DNA of 64,000 nucleotides from contig NZ_LMNG01000031.1 of assembly GCF_001423295.1 (NCBI RefSeq), forward strand, positions 247,863 to 311,862, in the 5' to 3' direction. The stretch comes from Methylobacterium sp. Leaf112 (lineage in GTDB: Bacteria; Pseudomonadota; Alphaproteobacteria; Rhizobiales; Beijerinckiaceae). The notes beneath the pieces are model-generated. The model was given only the letters and a program-made list of their open reading frames with translations. It was not told the DNA's origin and searched no databases. Shown here in pieces: positions 47,264-56,385 of the stretch. Position 1 is the stretch's first letter, and each line of letters opens with the position of its first letter. Both the position numbers and the translations under genes were made by a program.

Positions 47264-48828
47264 GGGTGACCTCCGACCGCAGCGGACAGCCGCTTCGTAC
47301 CGGTGTCGGTGATCGCCCGCGCCGTCGGCGGACGCTGCCGCGCGGCCGTGATCGCGTCGAGCGTACCCGGTTCGGCCTCGGCGGGCGGGCGCATCTCGCC
47401 CTTCAGCCATTCTCCCCCGAGGGTGAGGGCGACGCCGACGAGAAGCCCCGCGACGAGCCCGAACAGCGCGAGGGTGATGGCCGGCGGCGGATAGCTTCGG
47501 TAGATCGGCTTGACGGCCTGCGTGATCACGCGGGCATTGCCTGCATCGAGTCGGGCCTGCTGGCCGATTTCCCGCGCGCGCAGCAGGAATGCCTCGTAGA
47601 CCGCGCGGCTGGCTTCGACCTCGCGGTCGAGTTCGCGCAGCCGGATCGATGCCTGGGCGAGGCCCACGGTGTTGCCCTTGGCCGCATCGAAGCTCCTCTC
47701 CAAGGCGGTCACCGTCGCGAGGGCGCGGGCGAGATCGGTGCGGGCGGCCTGTCCGTATCGGGTGATCTCCTGTTCGATGAGCTGGCGCGACAGCCGGATC
47801 TGCGAGGCGATGGAGGTGACCTGGGGGTGACGGGGCCCGAGGTCGTTGGCGAGTTCGGCCTGCTTGCGCGAGAGTTCCGCATACTGGGCACGCAGGGCGG
47901 CGATGGCCGGGGAGGCGAGGGCGGCTTCCGTCGCGCCGGCGTCGATACGGGCTTCCTTCATGCGCTGGACCCCGTCGACGCGGGCCTGGGCGTCGGCGGC
48001 GCGCACGCGGGCCCCGGCGAGCTGGGCGTTGAGCTGCGTCAGCTGCTGGTCGGTCACCAGCACGTCGCGGGTGCCGATCAGGCCGTTCTCGGCCTTGTAG
48101 GCCTGGACCCGGCTCTCGGCCCGGTTGACGTCCTCGCGCAGTTCCACGAGCCGGGCCGAGAGGCCGGCGGTGGCGCGGTTGGCCGCCTCGGCGCGGTTCG
48201 CGGCGCCCACGGCCAGGTAGGACTCGACCACGGCGTTCGCGATCAGGGCCGCCTTGGCGGCCTCGCGCGACGTGGCCTCGACGTCGACGATGAAGGTCTT
48301 GCCGGTGCGACGCACGGCGATGCGCTTCGTCAGGGCAGCGAGGGCGGGCGTGGCCCCGGTCTCCGCCTCCGGAGGGAGCGGGGAAGACAGCCCGAGGCCC
48401 TCGATCAGAGATCCGAACAAGCCGGGTGCCTTGCTGGTCCCACCGAATTCGGGATCGTTGTCGAGATCGAGCTTCTCGACGACACGGCCGAGCACGCTGC
48501 TCGACGTGATCACCTGTGCCTGGCTCTCGACGATGGTGAGGAGCCCGGCGGAATCCTGCCCGACCGTCGTCAATTCCTTGTCCATTAGGCGCAGTTCGCG
48601 CGGGTCGATGTAGATCTGCGCCACCGCGGTGAAGCGGGGCGTCGCCGCCTTGCCGACCGCGAAGGCGAGCAGGGCGCAGACCAGAGCGCAGCCGGCGATC
48701 GCCAACGCCCTCCGGCGCAGCAGGGCGTAGACGTGACGGACGGACAACGGACGGCCACCTGCGTTGCCGGCTTGGCTTCGCAGCGCAGGCCGGCGGTCGC
48801 TCGGATGATCTTCGTCGTAGACCAGCAT
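47260..48828 (-). CDS. GumC/Wzz family exopolysaccharide chain-length protein
   Basis: The 522-residue protein has an N-terminal membrane helix (about residues 40-62, AIAGCALVCALLAFAVG), a Wzz domain beginning PRFTAVAQIYIDPRELRL, long coiled-coil segments (about 200-420) and a second helix near the C-terminus (PAITLALFGLVAGLLVGV). Such polysaccharide co-polymerases set chain length and connect to the outer-membrane exporter. It lacks the C-terminal Walker-type tyrosine-kinase domain found in fused Wzc proteins. ATG 48828 has CGGAG upstream with suitable spacing; two earlier ATG codons (48861, 48870) are possible but have none. It overlaps the WecG gene. Confidence 0.88.
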   Translation of the reverse strand: MLVYDEDHPSDRRPALRSQAGNAGGRPLSVRHVYALLRRRALAIAGCALVCALLAFAVGKAATPRFTAVAQIYIDPRELRLMDKELTTVGQDSAGLLTIVESQAQVITSSSVLGRVVEKLDLDNDPEFGGTSKAPGLFGSLIEGLGLSSPLPPEAETGATPALAALTKRIAVRRTGKTFIVDVEATSREAAKAALIANAVVESYLAVGAANRAEAANRATAGLSARLVELREDVNRAESRVQAYKAENGLIGTRDVLVTDQQLTQLNAQLAGARVRAADAQARVDGVQRMKEARIDAGATEAALASPAIAALRAQYAELSRKQAELANDLGPRHPQVTSIASQIRLSRQLIEQEITRYGQAARTDLARALATVTALERSFDAAKGNTVGLAQASIRLRELDREVEASRAVYEAFLLRAREIGQQARLDAGNARVITQAVKPIYRSYPPPAITLALFGLVAGLLVGVALTLGGEWLKGEMRPPAEAEPGTLDAITAARQRPPTARAITDTGTKRLSAAVGGHP

Positions 48829-49016
48829 CGAAGGGCTCCGTCGAGACCGGCCGCGGAACATGTCCCGCACCGGATTGCCGGTGTCATTCCCGGACCGATC
48901 CGACCCATTCCGGGACGGAAGCCGTTCTCGGGGGATGTCTCACCGAAGAGGTCGCAACCGGCGCACCATCGGATGGAAAGGAGGGCGGCCGGCCCGACCA
49001 TCGTACCTCGGCCCGG

Positions 49017-49841
49017 TTAACGGGTCGGGTGCGTGGGGCGCGGGGATCGGTCGGCGGGCGAAGGGGCGGGGAGGGCGCGGCGCAACCCCTCCGCGACGGT
49101 GACGCAGGGGATGCCGCGATCCCCGGCGAGGCGCAGGGCTGCCGAGAGGAGGCCCGGCGTGCATCCGTAGGGACTGGGACGGTCGACGACGTCGTGTCCG
49201 TAGAAGATCAGCCAGGCACGGCGGGCCAGAGCCGCATCCATCAACCCGGCGATCCGCGCCGGATCGGTCCAGACCTCCATGAGCGGGTTCGCGCGCAGGA
49301 ACTGCAGGTCCGTGCGACCGACGTTGAGGCCCGGCACGATGCCCCGGCTCGAGCGGTAGAGGCCCGCCAGGGTACGCTTGGCCGTCACCGATCCGAATCC
49401 GTAGGGGAACGCGAAGCTCTCCAGGGGCAGGCCCGGCACGGTGGCCCGCAGCCGATCGCGGTTGCGGCGGGATTCGGCGACGAGCGCGGCGCGGTCCAGG
49501 CCCGGCACGAAGGCGTGACCGTAGGTGTGGCTGCCGATCTCATGGCCGTTCGTGTGCAAAGCCGCGATCTCGGCGTCGTCCGCCACGGTCCAGTACCGGT
49601 CGCGCTGGCCTATCAGCCCGCCCGAGATGTAGTAGGTGCCCTTGGCGCCATGGTCGTCGAGCATCGCCGCCCCGGTGGTGCAGGCGCAGGTCGGGGCGTC
49701 GTCGAAGGTGAAGCTCACCAGCGGCATATCTGGGGCGACCAGGGCCGGGGCCGTCCGCAGATGCCGTGCGAGGCGCTGCTGCAGACGCGTGCGCACGCTG
49801 GCGACGGGTTCGACGGTCCCATCGGGCAGAACCGAAAGCAT
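49017..49841 (-). CDS. Polysaccharide deacetylase (NodB-like)
   Basis: CE4-type deacetylase, probably acting on N-acetylated sugars of the local polysaccharide. Recognised features are the first motif SFTFDDAPTC with the Asp pair, the metal-binding His pair in HEIGSHTYGH, the third motif PLESFAFPYGFGS and LIFYGHDVVDR near the C-terminus. No signal peptide is obvious, so its compartment is unclear. The start is uncertain: ATG 49841 gives 274 residues; upstream starts at 49859, 49895 and 49910 are in frame. It stands about 190 bp upstream of the GumC-like gene on the same strand. Confidence 0.82.
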   Translation of the reverse strand: MLSVLPDGTVEPVASVRTRLQQRLARHLRTAPALVAPDMPLVSFTFDDAPTCACTTGAAMLDDHGAKGTYYISGGLIGQRDRYWTVADDAEIAALHTNGHEIGSHTYGHAFVPGLDRAALVAESRRNRDRLRATVPGLPLESFAFPYGFGSVTAKRTLAGLYRSSRGIVPGLNVGRTDLQFLRANPLMEVWTDPARIAGLMDAALARRAWLIFYGHDVVDRPSPYGCTPGLLSAALRLAGDRGIPCVTVAEGLRRALPAPSPADRSPRPTHPTR

Positions 49842-50196
49842 GGCGCTAGACCGCCGCATGCGGACCGCCCTGCCTGCGCAGGACGAAATCGTCATCGCCG
49901 TATCGCGCATTCGTCGGATTCAGGATTTCGGTATCGAAGGAGAGGTCACAGGCGGCAAGTCGTGCTTCGCCTGCCGCCGCCATGATTTGATTCACCGTCC
50001 CCTCCGTCCGTCGTACAAAGCCTGCCCTGGAATAGGACGACTCCAGGGCCGCCGCGTCCCGTTCCGGACAGATGCCCCACCGTCATTCTTTCCAACGGGG
50101 TAGTCGTACCCTAAAGGTGCCCAACGGGATTATGCACGACTCGTGGGATAGTTTTACAACTCTCTTTTCTCTCTGACTGATTCAGGGATATTTTAC
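49842..50196. promoter_or_regulatory. Intergenic region with AT-rich part
   Basis: About 355 bp with no supported gene, apart from the possible N-terminal extension of the deacetylase. Bases 50105-50225 are AT-rich, include TTTTACAACTCTCTTTTCTC on the plus strand and lie at the end of the DUF6492 gene. It could hold a promoter for the deacetylase gene and a terminator for DUF6492, but I cannot place boxes. Confidence 0.4.
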
Positions 50197-51153
50197 TCAC
50201 ACTTCGACGCTGTTATGCTTAATATCGTTCTGTTTTTCCGTCGCCTCGGCATAGAACGTACTCAGTGCCGCTCGAATCGTCGCAATCGGTGTCGAGCCGA
50301 ACGACTGTATACAGAACGCCCGCTCGCGCGGGGTCGAAGTCCGCAGCATTGCGAGGATGTCGGGAAGGCTCAGTTCATCGGCTTCCCAGTGGGTCCGCGT
50401 GAAACTCTCGTGCGTGACCGCGTGGCGCGATCCGGCGATGGCCGACGCCGCGACGAAGGCGCCGTAGATCATGTACTCCGAGAAATCCCGGTCCCGGCAC
50501 ATGGCCGCCACCCAATCGCGGCCCGACACCGTCTCGATCCGGGCGGTCATGTCCCGAACGGTGGCCTGATCCCAGACGATGATCTGATCGATGTAGTCGT
50601 TGGCGGGCAAGGCGGGCACCGGCGTCGCCAGGAGGCGGGCGGCGGTGGCGACCCACAGCTTGTGCCGAGGCCGATTCTCCGTAACTCCGCCTGCATGGAC
50701 ATGGAACGGCGTCGGGTTCGGATGCGCGATCCGGCCGAGGTCGAAATCCTTGAAGAAGCAGACATCGGAATCGATGATGCAGAAGCGTGCCTCAGGGAGC
50801 GAGCGTGCTGCCTCGATCTTCACGAATTGTTGGACGTGCCAGCCACTGACCGGCCGACCGTGGAGGGACCACCAGTAGCGGCGCCCGCGCCAGCGCAGGC
50901 CGAAGATCGGCCGCAGCCAGGAGGGCATGAACTGCGATTTGGGCAGGATCTGCCGATCGGCGCGGGCACAGGGCGCAAAGAGCTGCAGGTCCTCGTCATC
51001 GACGATGACGTAGTGCCGGCCGCGTCGCGGCATATGACGGTCGATGCTGTCGAAGAGCACGGTGCAGCGATCGAGATCCCCGCGGTGGCTGATGGTGATC
51101 AAGCCGACCGATTCGGGCCGTCCGGGAATGGCGACTTCGCCTTGGTCGCGCAT
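50197..51153 (-). CDS. DUF6492 family protein (glycosyltransferase-like)
   Basis: The 318-residue protein matches the DUF6492 type: VGLITISHRGDLDRCTVLFDSI at the N-terminus, HYVIVDDEDLQLF, WHVQQFVKIEAA and a DxD-like ARFCIIDSDVCFFKDFDL, which resembles a GT-A nucleotide-sugar site. It is therefore a probable glycosyltransferase in polysaccharide assembly, but this is inferred from fold and neighbours. ATG 51153 has a good Shine-Dalgarno (GGAGG, spacing 5). It lies 77 bp after the flippase gene on the same strand. Confidence 0.82.
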   Translation of the reverse strand: MRDQGEVAIPGRPESVGLITISHRGDLDRCTVLFDSIDRHMPRRGRHYVIVDDEDLQLFAPCARADRQILPKSQFMPSWLRPIFGLRWRGRRYWWSLHGRPVSGWHVQQFVKIEAARSLPEARFCIIDSDVCFFKDFDLGRIAHPNPTPFHVHAGGVTENRPRHKLWVATAARLLATPVPALPANDYIDQIIVWDQATVRDMTARIETVSGRDWVAAMCRDRDFSEYMIYGAFVAASAIAGSRHAVTHESFTRTHWEADELSLPDILAMLRTSTPRERAFCIQSFGSTPIATIRAALSTFYAEATEKQNDIKHNSVEV

Positions 51154-51230
51154 ATGTGCCTCCGTCGAACCCGCCCTGCAACCTCGGGCTGGCCCCGTCT
51201 CGGAGACCGGGGGCCTCCTGCTCGCGCTCA

Positions 51231-52592
51231 TCATGCGGCGTTCCGAGTCAACAAGCCGTACACGGCGAGGAACGAGAGCCCGTAAATCAGCGCGGAGGCC
51301 GCATTCAGCCCCAGGGTCCAGGATTCGGGGGCCGGGAACAGGGTGATGAGGGCCGCAACAGAGAGGGCCTTGATCAGCACGAGGGTGCCGGTGATGGCCG
51401 CGCGCAGCCCGAGATTGCCGAAGCCGAACAGAAGTTCGCTGTGGAACTCAAGAAGGTTGCGCACTGCCGGTACCACCAGGACGACCGTGAGCATTCCGTA
51501 GGCGGCCGAGACGTTGGTGCCGAGAATGTTCGGCCAGATCGACAATAGGGCGATGAGGGCGAGGAGGCCGCCGGTGGAAATGCCGGCGATCACCACCTCG
51601 ATCCGCATGCTCTCCCGCAGCAGGGCCTTGGTGACCCGACCGGCCTGAATGAGCTTGCGCGAGTACATCATGTACATCGGACGTAGCGGCACCGCGGTGA
51701 GATCGATGAGCCGGATGGTGATGGCGTAGATGCCGGCCATGCGCTCGCCCGCCAGGGACAGGATGATGATCTTGTCGATCTCGCCCTGGGAGAGGAACAG
51801 GAAGTGCGACAGGGTATAGTACAGCCCGTCGCGGAGCTTGCCCCGCACCAGCTTGGGCCGCAGGCGCATCCGGACGCGCGGATGGAAAACCACCACCAGC
51901 ACGACGACTGCGACGAGGTTGCCGACGAGATAGTACAGGCTCCACCTCTCGGCATCGCCGCCGCCCATGGCCCAGAACGCCACCGCCGCGGCGGCGCGAA
52001 AGCCGACCGGCAGGGACACCAGGGTCGAGGCGGCCCCGAATCGGCCCAGACCGCTGTTGACCTGGACGAGGAGCTCGATCTCGCGCCACAGGGCGATCTC
52101 GACCACGATGATCGCGAGATAGCCCGGCAGCGCGATCACCTCGCGGAAGAGCACGAGGTAGAGCAGGCCCGCCAGCGCCAGCATGATCGGCAGGGCGAGG
52201 GCGGAGCAGGCGTAATAGGCGGCGAGATAGCCGCCGAGGGACGAACGCCGTCGGGCCGCCGCGCGCATCACCGCGGATTGGAAACCGAAGCCGGCGAGGC
52301 ATCCGATCAGAACGCCCGCCGCCGAGACGGTGGCGAACACCCCCATGTCGGCGAGACTGAGGGTGTTGGCGAGCAGGAAGAAGTACAGCACCTGCAGGAC
52401 GAGGCGGCCGCCGGAGCCCGCCAGCAGCTGGAAGTAGCCGAGAACGGCACCCCGGTGCGTCGCGAACCGGGACAGTGCGCGACGTCCAGATCCGGGACCC
52501 TGCCCCGGAATGGGATTTTGTCCCGGGATGGGACGGCCAGGCGGTACGGCGGGCCCGGCCAGTGTCGGATTGTGAGACAGGGTGGCGGTCAT
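51231..52592 (-). CDS. Oligosaccharide flippase family protein (Wzx-like)
   Basis: The 453-residue integral membrane protein has about 12 hydrophobic segments in the MATE/MOP pattern of Wzx flippases, which move lipid-linked repeat units across the inner membrane. Recognisable parts are ANTLSLADMGVFATVSAAG near the first helices, SHFLFLSQGEIDKIIILSLAG and TIRLIDLTAVPLRPMYMMYSRK in the middle. The N-terminus has a Pro/Gly-rich tail of about 45 residues. ATG 52592 is used; the frame remains open to 52688. It is first in the leftward arm and divergent from the GH10 gene. Confidence 0.9.
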   Translation of the reverse strand: MTATLSHNPTLAGPAVPPGRPIPGQNPIPGQGPGSGRRALSRFATHRGAVLGYFQLLAGSGGRLVLQVLYFFLLANTLSLADMGVFATVSAAGVLIGCLAGFGFQSAVMRAAARRRSSLGGYLAAYYACSALALPIMLALAGLLYLVLFREVIALPGYLAIIVVEIALWREIELLVQVNSGLGRFGAASTLVSLPVGFRAAAAVAFWAMGGGDAERWSLYYLVGNLVAVVVLVVVFHPRVRMRLRPKLVRGKLRDGLYYTLSHFLFLSQGEIDKIIILSLAGERMAGIYAITIRLIDLTAVPLRPMYMMYSRKLIQAGRVTKALLRESMRIEVVIAGISTGGLLALIALLSIWPNILGTNVSAAYGMLTVVLVVPAVRNLLEFHSELLFGFGNLGLRAAITGTLVLIKALSVAALITLFPAPESWTLGLNAASALIYGLSFLAVYGLLTRNAA

Positions 52593-52693
52593 GGGCCGGA
52601 TGTCCGCAGGCGCCGTGCCAGGATATCTCTGCTCCGATCGAGCGCGTGCCGGGTACCGCGGGGAGGGGTGGCCGCCCCGGCTCGACATTCCCC

Positions 52694-52749
52694 GCCTGAT
52701 TTCCCCCGCCTGATTTCCCCCGCCTGATTTCCCCCGCCTGATTTCCCCG
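52694..52749. repeat. Four tandem copies of a 14-bp repeat in a divergent promoter region
   Basis: The 14-bp unit GCCTGATTTCCCCC is repeated four times without gaps (52694-52707, 52708-52721, 52722-52735, 52736-52749; the last ends in G). It lies between the divergent Wzx-like and GH10 genes, 61 bp before the GH10 start. The copies are almost perfect, so copy number may vary. Confidence 0.9.
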
Positions 52750-52810
52750 GCACGACGTCTCGGACCCGAACTTGCAGTTCCGTCGGCTTGGAAGCCACCG
52801 AGGTTTCACG

Positions 52811-53902
52811 ATGACACAGTTCCGTCCCACACGGCGGACGATGATCGCTGGCGCATTGGCCGGATCGGGCCTGCTCGCCCGCGATCCGTCGGCCCGCGCG
52901 GCCCCGGGGGGGCCAGCCCGCATCGAATCGGTGCGCGCCACTTACGGGGCCGCCGTACGGGGCGATGCGCTGGCGAACGACCCGGCCTATGCCCAGGCCC
53001 TCGCCGAGCGGTGCCGCCTGATCGTGCCGGAAGGCAGCTTGAAATGGCCGGTGATCCGACCGAACCGCGAGACCTTCGACTTCGCCGATGCCGACCGCAT
53101 CGCGGCGTTCGCGAGCCGGCTCGGCATCGGACTGCGCGGACACACCCTCGCATGGTACGGCGCCATGCCGGCTTGGACCGACGCGATCACCTCCCGGGCC
53201 GAAGCCGAGCGGGTGCTGACGCAGCACATCGAGCGGGTGGTCTCGCGCTACGCCGGACTGATCACCTCCTGGGACGTGGTGAACGAGGCGGTTCCGGACG
53301 ACCCCGCCGCGGCCGGCGACCTGCGCCCCTTCGTCTGGAGCAACACTTTGGGGGCGGATTACATCCCCATCGCGTTCCGCGCCGCCGCCGCGGCCGATCC
53401 GGCCGCCCGCCTCGTCCTCAACGAGTACGATCTTGAATACGTCGGGGCGCGCTTCGAGGGCCGGCGCGCCGCCCTGCTGCGAATCGCGCGCCGCCTGGTC
53501 GAGTCCGGCGTGCCGCTCCACGCCATCGGTCTCCAGGCGCACCTCTTCGCCGATCGCCGGATCGACCGGGACGGACTGCAAGCTTTTCTTCGTGAGATCC
53601 GTGCCATGAACCTCGATGTTCTCGTGACGGAGCTCGACGTGATCGACGCCAGCCTTCCCGGCGACGTGGAAACCCGCGACCGGCGCGTAGCCGAGACGGC
53701 CCGGACGTTCCTCGCCGCGGTGCACGAGGTCGTGCCGCCGAGCGCGATCCTCACCTGGGGCATCAGCGACCGCTACACCTGGGTGCCGAGCTACTTCACC
53801 CGGTCCGACGGATTGCCGAACCGGCCGCTCCCCCTCGACGCGACCATGCGGCCGAAGCCCTTGATGGCCGTCCTCGAAGACTTCACCCGGAGTGCCGCGT
53901 GA
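52811..53902 (+). CDS. GH10 family endo-beta-1,4-xylanase-like glycosidase
   Basis: Probable Tat-exported glycoside hydrolase. The 363-residue protein starts MTQFRPTRRTMIAGALAG, a twin-arginine leader with a probable cleavage site near ARAAPG. The GH10 barrel has both catalytic glutamates: acid/base Glu159 in WDVVNEAV and nucleophile Glu274 in LVTELDV; GHTLAWYGAMPAW and the HAIGLQAHLF strand are also typical. GH10 enzymes cut beta-1,4-xylans; inside a polysaccharide locus this one more likely trims the exported polymer or helps release it. ATG 52811 is preceded by a weak Shine-Dalgarno. It overlaps the next gene by 4 bp. Confidence 0.9.
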   Translation: MTQFRPTRRTMIAGALAGSGLLARDPSARAAPGGPARIESVRATYGAAVRGDALANDPAYAQALAERCRLIVPEGSLKWPVIRPNRETFDFADADRIAAFASRLGIGLRGHTLAWYGAMPAWTDAITSRAEAERVLTQHIERVVSRYAGLITSWDVVNEAVPDDPAAAGDLRPFVWSNTLGADYIPIAFRAAAAADPAARLVLNEYDLEYVGARFEGRRAALLRIARRLVESGVPLHAIGLQAHLFADRRIDRDGLQAFLREIRAMNLDVLVTELDVIDASLPGDVETRDRRVAETARTFLAAVHEVVPPSAILTWGISDRYTWVPSYFTRSDGLPNRPLPLDATMRPKPLMAVLEDFTRSAA

Positions 53903-54855
53903 GCCCGAACCGCGCCGTGGATACCGCCATCGACATCGTCGTGTGCGTTCCGACCTTCCGTCGCCCGGACTGGCTCGCACGGACCCTCGATTCCCTGGTC
54001 GCGCAGACCACCCGTCGCCCCTTCGCCGTCGTCGTCGTCGAGAACGACGCCGGGGCGCGGCAGGGGGCTGACGTGGCGGAGGCGTACTTCGCGTCCGGCC
54101 GCCTGCGCGGGCTCGCTCTGGTCGAACACGCGCAAGGCAATTGCCACGCGATCAACGCGGCCTTCGGCACCGCCCTCGGGGCCTACCCGGCGGCCCGGTT
54201 CTTTCTGATGATCGACGACGACGAATGGGCCGAGCCGACCTGGCTCGAAGCCATGGTGGCGACCGCCGAGCGCACCGGCGCGGGCGTCGTCGGCGGTCCG
54301 GTCATGCCGCAGATCGCGCAGGGCGGCCCGCCCGCCCTCGCGCGCCATCCGGCCTTTCGCCCGGCCTTCGACACCAGCGGCCCGGTCCCTGTGATCTACG
54401 GCAGCGGCAACTGCCTGATCGCCCGCTCGACTTTCGTGCGGCTCGGGCTGCCGGCCTTCGACGTCGCCTACAATTTCCTCGGTGGCGGCGACACCGACTT
54501 CTTCATGCGGGCCCGGCGAGCCGGTATCCAATTCCAATGGGAGCAGGAGGCCGTGATCAGCGAGACCGTCCCCGTCGCCCGTACGACCTTGCGATGGCTC
54601 GCGGCGCGGGGCCTCCGAATCGGTGCGATCAACTACAGGATCGACCGCAAGCACAGGCTGGGCGGGATCGGAGGGGTCGTCATCGCGATGAAATCCGCGG
54701 TGATCCTGAGCCTTTCGGTGGGGCGTAGCCTTCGCATCCTTGCCAAGACCCGCCAGCTGACCTTCGCACTTCATCCCATTGCCGTTGCGGTGGGGCGATG
54801 CCTCGCCAGCATCGGCATCGAGCCTCAGCCCTATCGCGCGGCCACGCCCAAATGA
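53899..54855 (+). CDS. Family 2 glycosyltransferase
   Basis: GT-A enzyme for a surface polysaccharide. The 318-residue protein has the opening DIVVCVPTFRRPDWLARTLDSL, a nucleotide-sugar DDD motif (FLMIDDDEWAEP), GSGNCLIARSTF and a late NFLGGGDTDFFMRARRAG, matching the ED/GD region of GT2 enzymes. A short hydrophobic stretch near the C-terminus may associate with the membrane. The donor sugar is unknown. GTG 53899 overlaps the GH10 stop (GTGA) and its own stop overlaps the next start (ATGA), so three rightward genes are tightly coupled. Confidence 0.9.
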   Translation: MSPNRAVDTAIDIVVCVPTFRRPDWLARTLDSLVAQTTRRPFAVVVVENDAGARQGADVAEAYFASGRLRGLALVEHAQGNCHAINAAFGTALGAYPAARFFLMIDDDEWAEPTWLEAMVATAERTGAGVVGGPVMPQIAQGGPPALARHPAFRPAFDTSGPVPVIYGSGNCLIARSTFVRLGLPAFDVAYNFLGGGDTDFFMRARRAGIQFQWEQEAVISETVPVARTTLRWLAARGLRIGAINYRIDRKHRLGGIGGVVIAMKSAVILSLSVGRSLRILAKTRQLTFALHPIAVAVGRCLASIGIEPQPYRAATPK

Positions 54856-56270
54856 ACGTTACGCGGCCCGCATTCGGCCAGCGTGACGCGTCCGAGGGGC
54901 GCCGCGGGTGCGACACTCACCACGCCCGGGCCGATGCGGCCGTGCCCGGCGAGGCGGCGGTGTCGGCGTCCGACATGGCCAAGCACCTGCACGAGCGCAT
55001 CGCGAATCTCTCCGTGCCGCGCCTGCTCCGCCAAACGGTGTTCCTGGCGACGCTCCTGCTCGCCTGGATCACGCTGAAGCCGTTCGCGGACCTGTCGCGC
55101 CTCGACGCGGCGGACCTCGTGACCGGGCAGGAGACCGTCACCTACGCCACCTACGGCCTCCTGGCCCTCGCGGGCTTCCTGCTCGTGGTACGCGACCACG
55201 GCCGGGCACTGGCCTCGCTGGTCCTGCCGACGCACGTCGCCCTCGTCGGTTGGCTGGCCCTGAGCGTGATCCTGTCCCAGGATCCCACCACCTCGATGAA
55301 ACGACTGGCGCTGACCGCGGCGGTGATGCTGCTGACCGCGAGCCTTCCGCTCCTGGCGCAGACCCGGGCGGAGTTCCGCACGCTCCTGGCCGTCGCGACC
55401 CTCGGCCTCCTCACGGTCTGCTACGTCGGATTGGTGGTCGCCCCCGATCTCGCGATCCACCAGCCGCGCGACCTCATGGAACCCGCCCTCGTCGGCAACT
55501 GGCGCGGCGCCTTCGGCCACAAGAACGCCGCGGCCGCCGTGATGGCGATGTTGCTGTTCGTCGGCCTCGCGGTGATGCGGACCGGAGGGCGCGTCTCCGG
55601 TCTCGCGATCCTCGGCCTTGCCTGCGTGTTCCTGGTGGGCTCGGAGGGCAAGAGCGCCTTCGCGCTCAGCCTCCTGGTGTTCGTGCTGACCGGGGCCTTC
55701 GCGGCGATTCGGAGCTTTCGCGGGCGCCTGCTGATCACGGTCGGACCGATCGTGCTGATGAACCTGTTCACCGTCGGGACGGTGATGAGCGATGCCATCG
55801 CGTCGATCGTTGGCGCATTGCCCATCGACGCGACCTTCACGGGCCGGACGGACATCTGGCGGTTCGTTATCGAGAGTATCGCTGCGCGCCCCATAGCCGG
55901 CCACGGCTTCGCGGCATTCTGGGGCACCCAGACCCTGCGCGACCTCTCGGACGACGGCGCCACCTGGGCCGGGTACGCCAGCCACAGCCACAACGGCTAC
56001 CTCGACACCACCCTGACCCTCGGCGCCATCGGCCTCGTGCTTCTAGTGCTGGTCTTCGTGATCGGCCCGCTGCGCAACTATCACCGGCTGCAGACGGAAA
56101 CCGGAAATGCCGGGCCGTTCGCCACGATGTTCCTGCAGATCTGGTTGTTCGGGCTGCTGCTTTCGACCATGGAAAGCTTCTTCTTCGATCGTGGCGACCC
56201 GATCTGGCTCATGTTCCTGTTCGCGGTGTTCGGGCTTCACTATCTGGCCCGCTTCCGAACGCGCCGGTGA
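54852..56270 (+). CDS. O-antigen ligase/polymerase family protein (Wzy/WaaL-like)
   Basis: The 472-residue membrane protein has about 11 hydrophobic segments and the large periplasmic loop typical of Wzy_C/WaaL proteins, with the conserved FGHKNAAAAVMAMLLFVG and a loop motif DATFTGRTDIWRFVIESIAARPIAGHGFAAFW, then HSHNGYLDTTLTLG. In this locus, with a Wzx-like flippase and a Wzz/GumC protein, a polymerase role is more likely than ligase. The ATG at 54852 overlaps the GT2 stop. The first ~65 residues are soluble. It ends 115 bp before the convergent GT4 gene. Confidence 0.9.
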   Translation: MNVTRPAFGQRDASEGRRGCDTHHARADAAVPGEAAVSASDMAKHLHERIANLSVPRLLRQTVFLATLLLAWITLKPFADLSRLDAADLVTGQETVTYATYGLLALAGFLLVVRDHGRALASLVLPTHVALVGWLALSVILSQDPTTSMKRLALTAAVMLLTASLPLLAQTRAEFRTLLAVATLGLLTVCYVGLVVAPDLAIHQPRDLMEPALVGNWRGAFGHKNAAAAVMAMLLFVGLAVMRTGGRVSGLAILGLACVFLVGSEGKSAFALSLLVFVLTGAFAAIRSFRGRLLITVGPIVLMNLFTVGTVMSDAIASIVGALPIDATFTGRTDIWRFVIESIAARPIAGHGFAAFWGTQTLRDLSDDGATWAGYASHSHNGYLDTTLTLGAIGLVLLVLVFVIGPLRNYHRLQTETGNAGPFATMFLQIWLFGLLLSTMESFFFDRGDPIWLMFLFAVFGLHYLARFRTRR

Positions 56271-56385
56271 ACGCGGAGCCGGCGCCAGCCGGGTCCTTGG
56301 ATATCAGGATCCCGCGATCCCAAGATTGCAACACGATACTAAGCCAGGCGTCCTCGCGGCCGGTCTCGTCGTAGGGCCCTGAGCA

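Noticed and set aside
52694..52749. CRISPR-like array in the polysaccharide locus
   Set aside because: 14-bp units without spacers; a simple tandem repeat.
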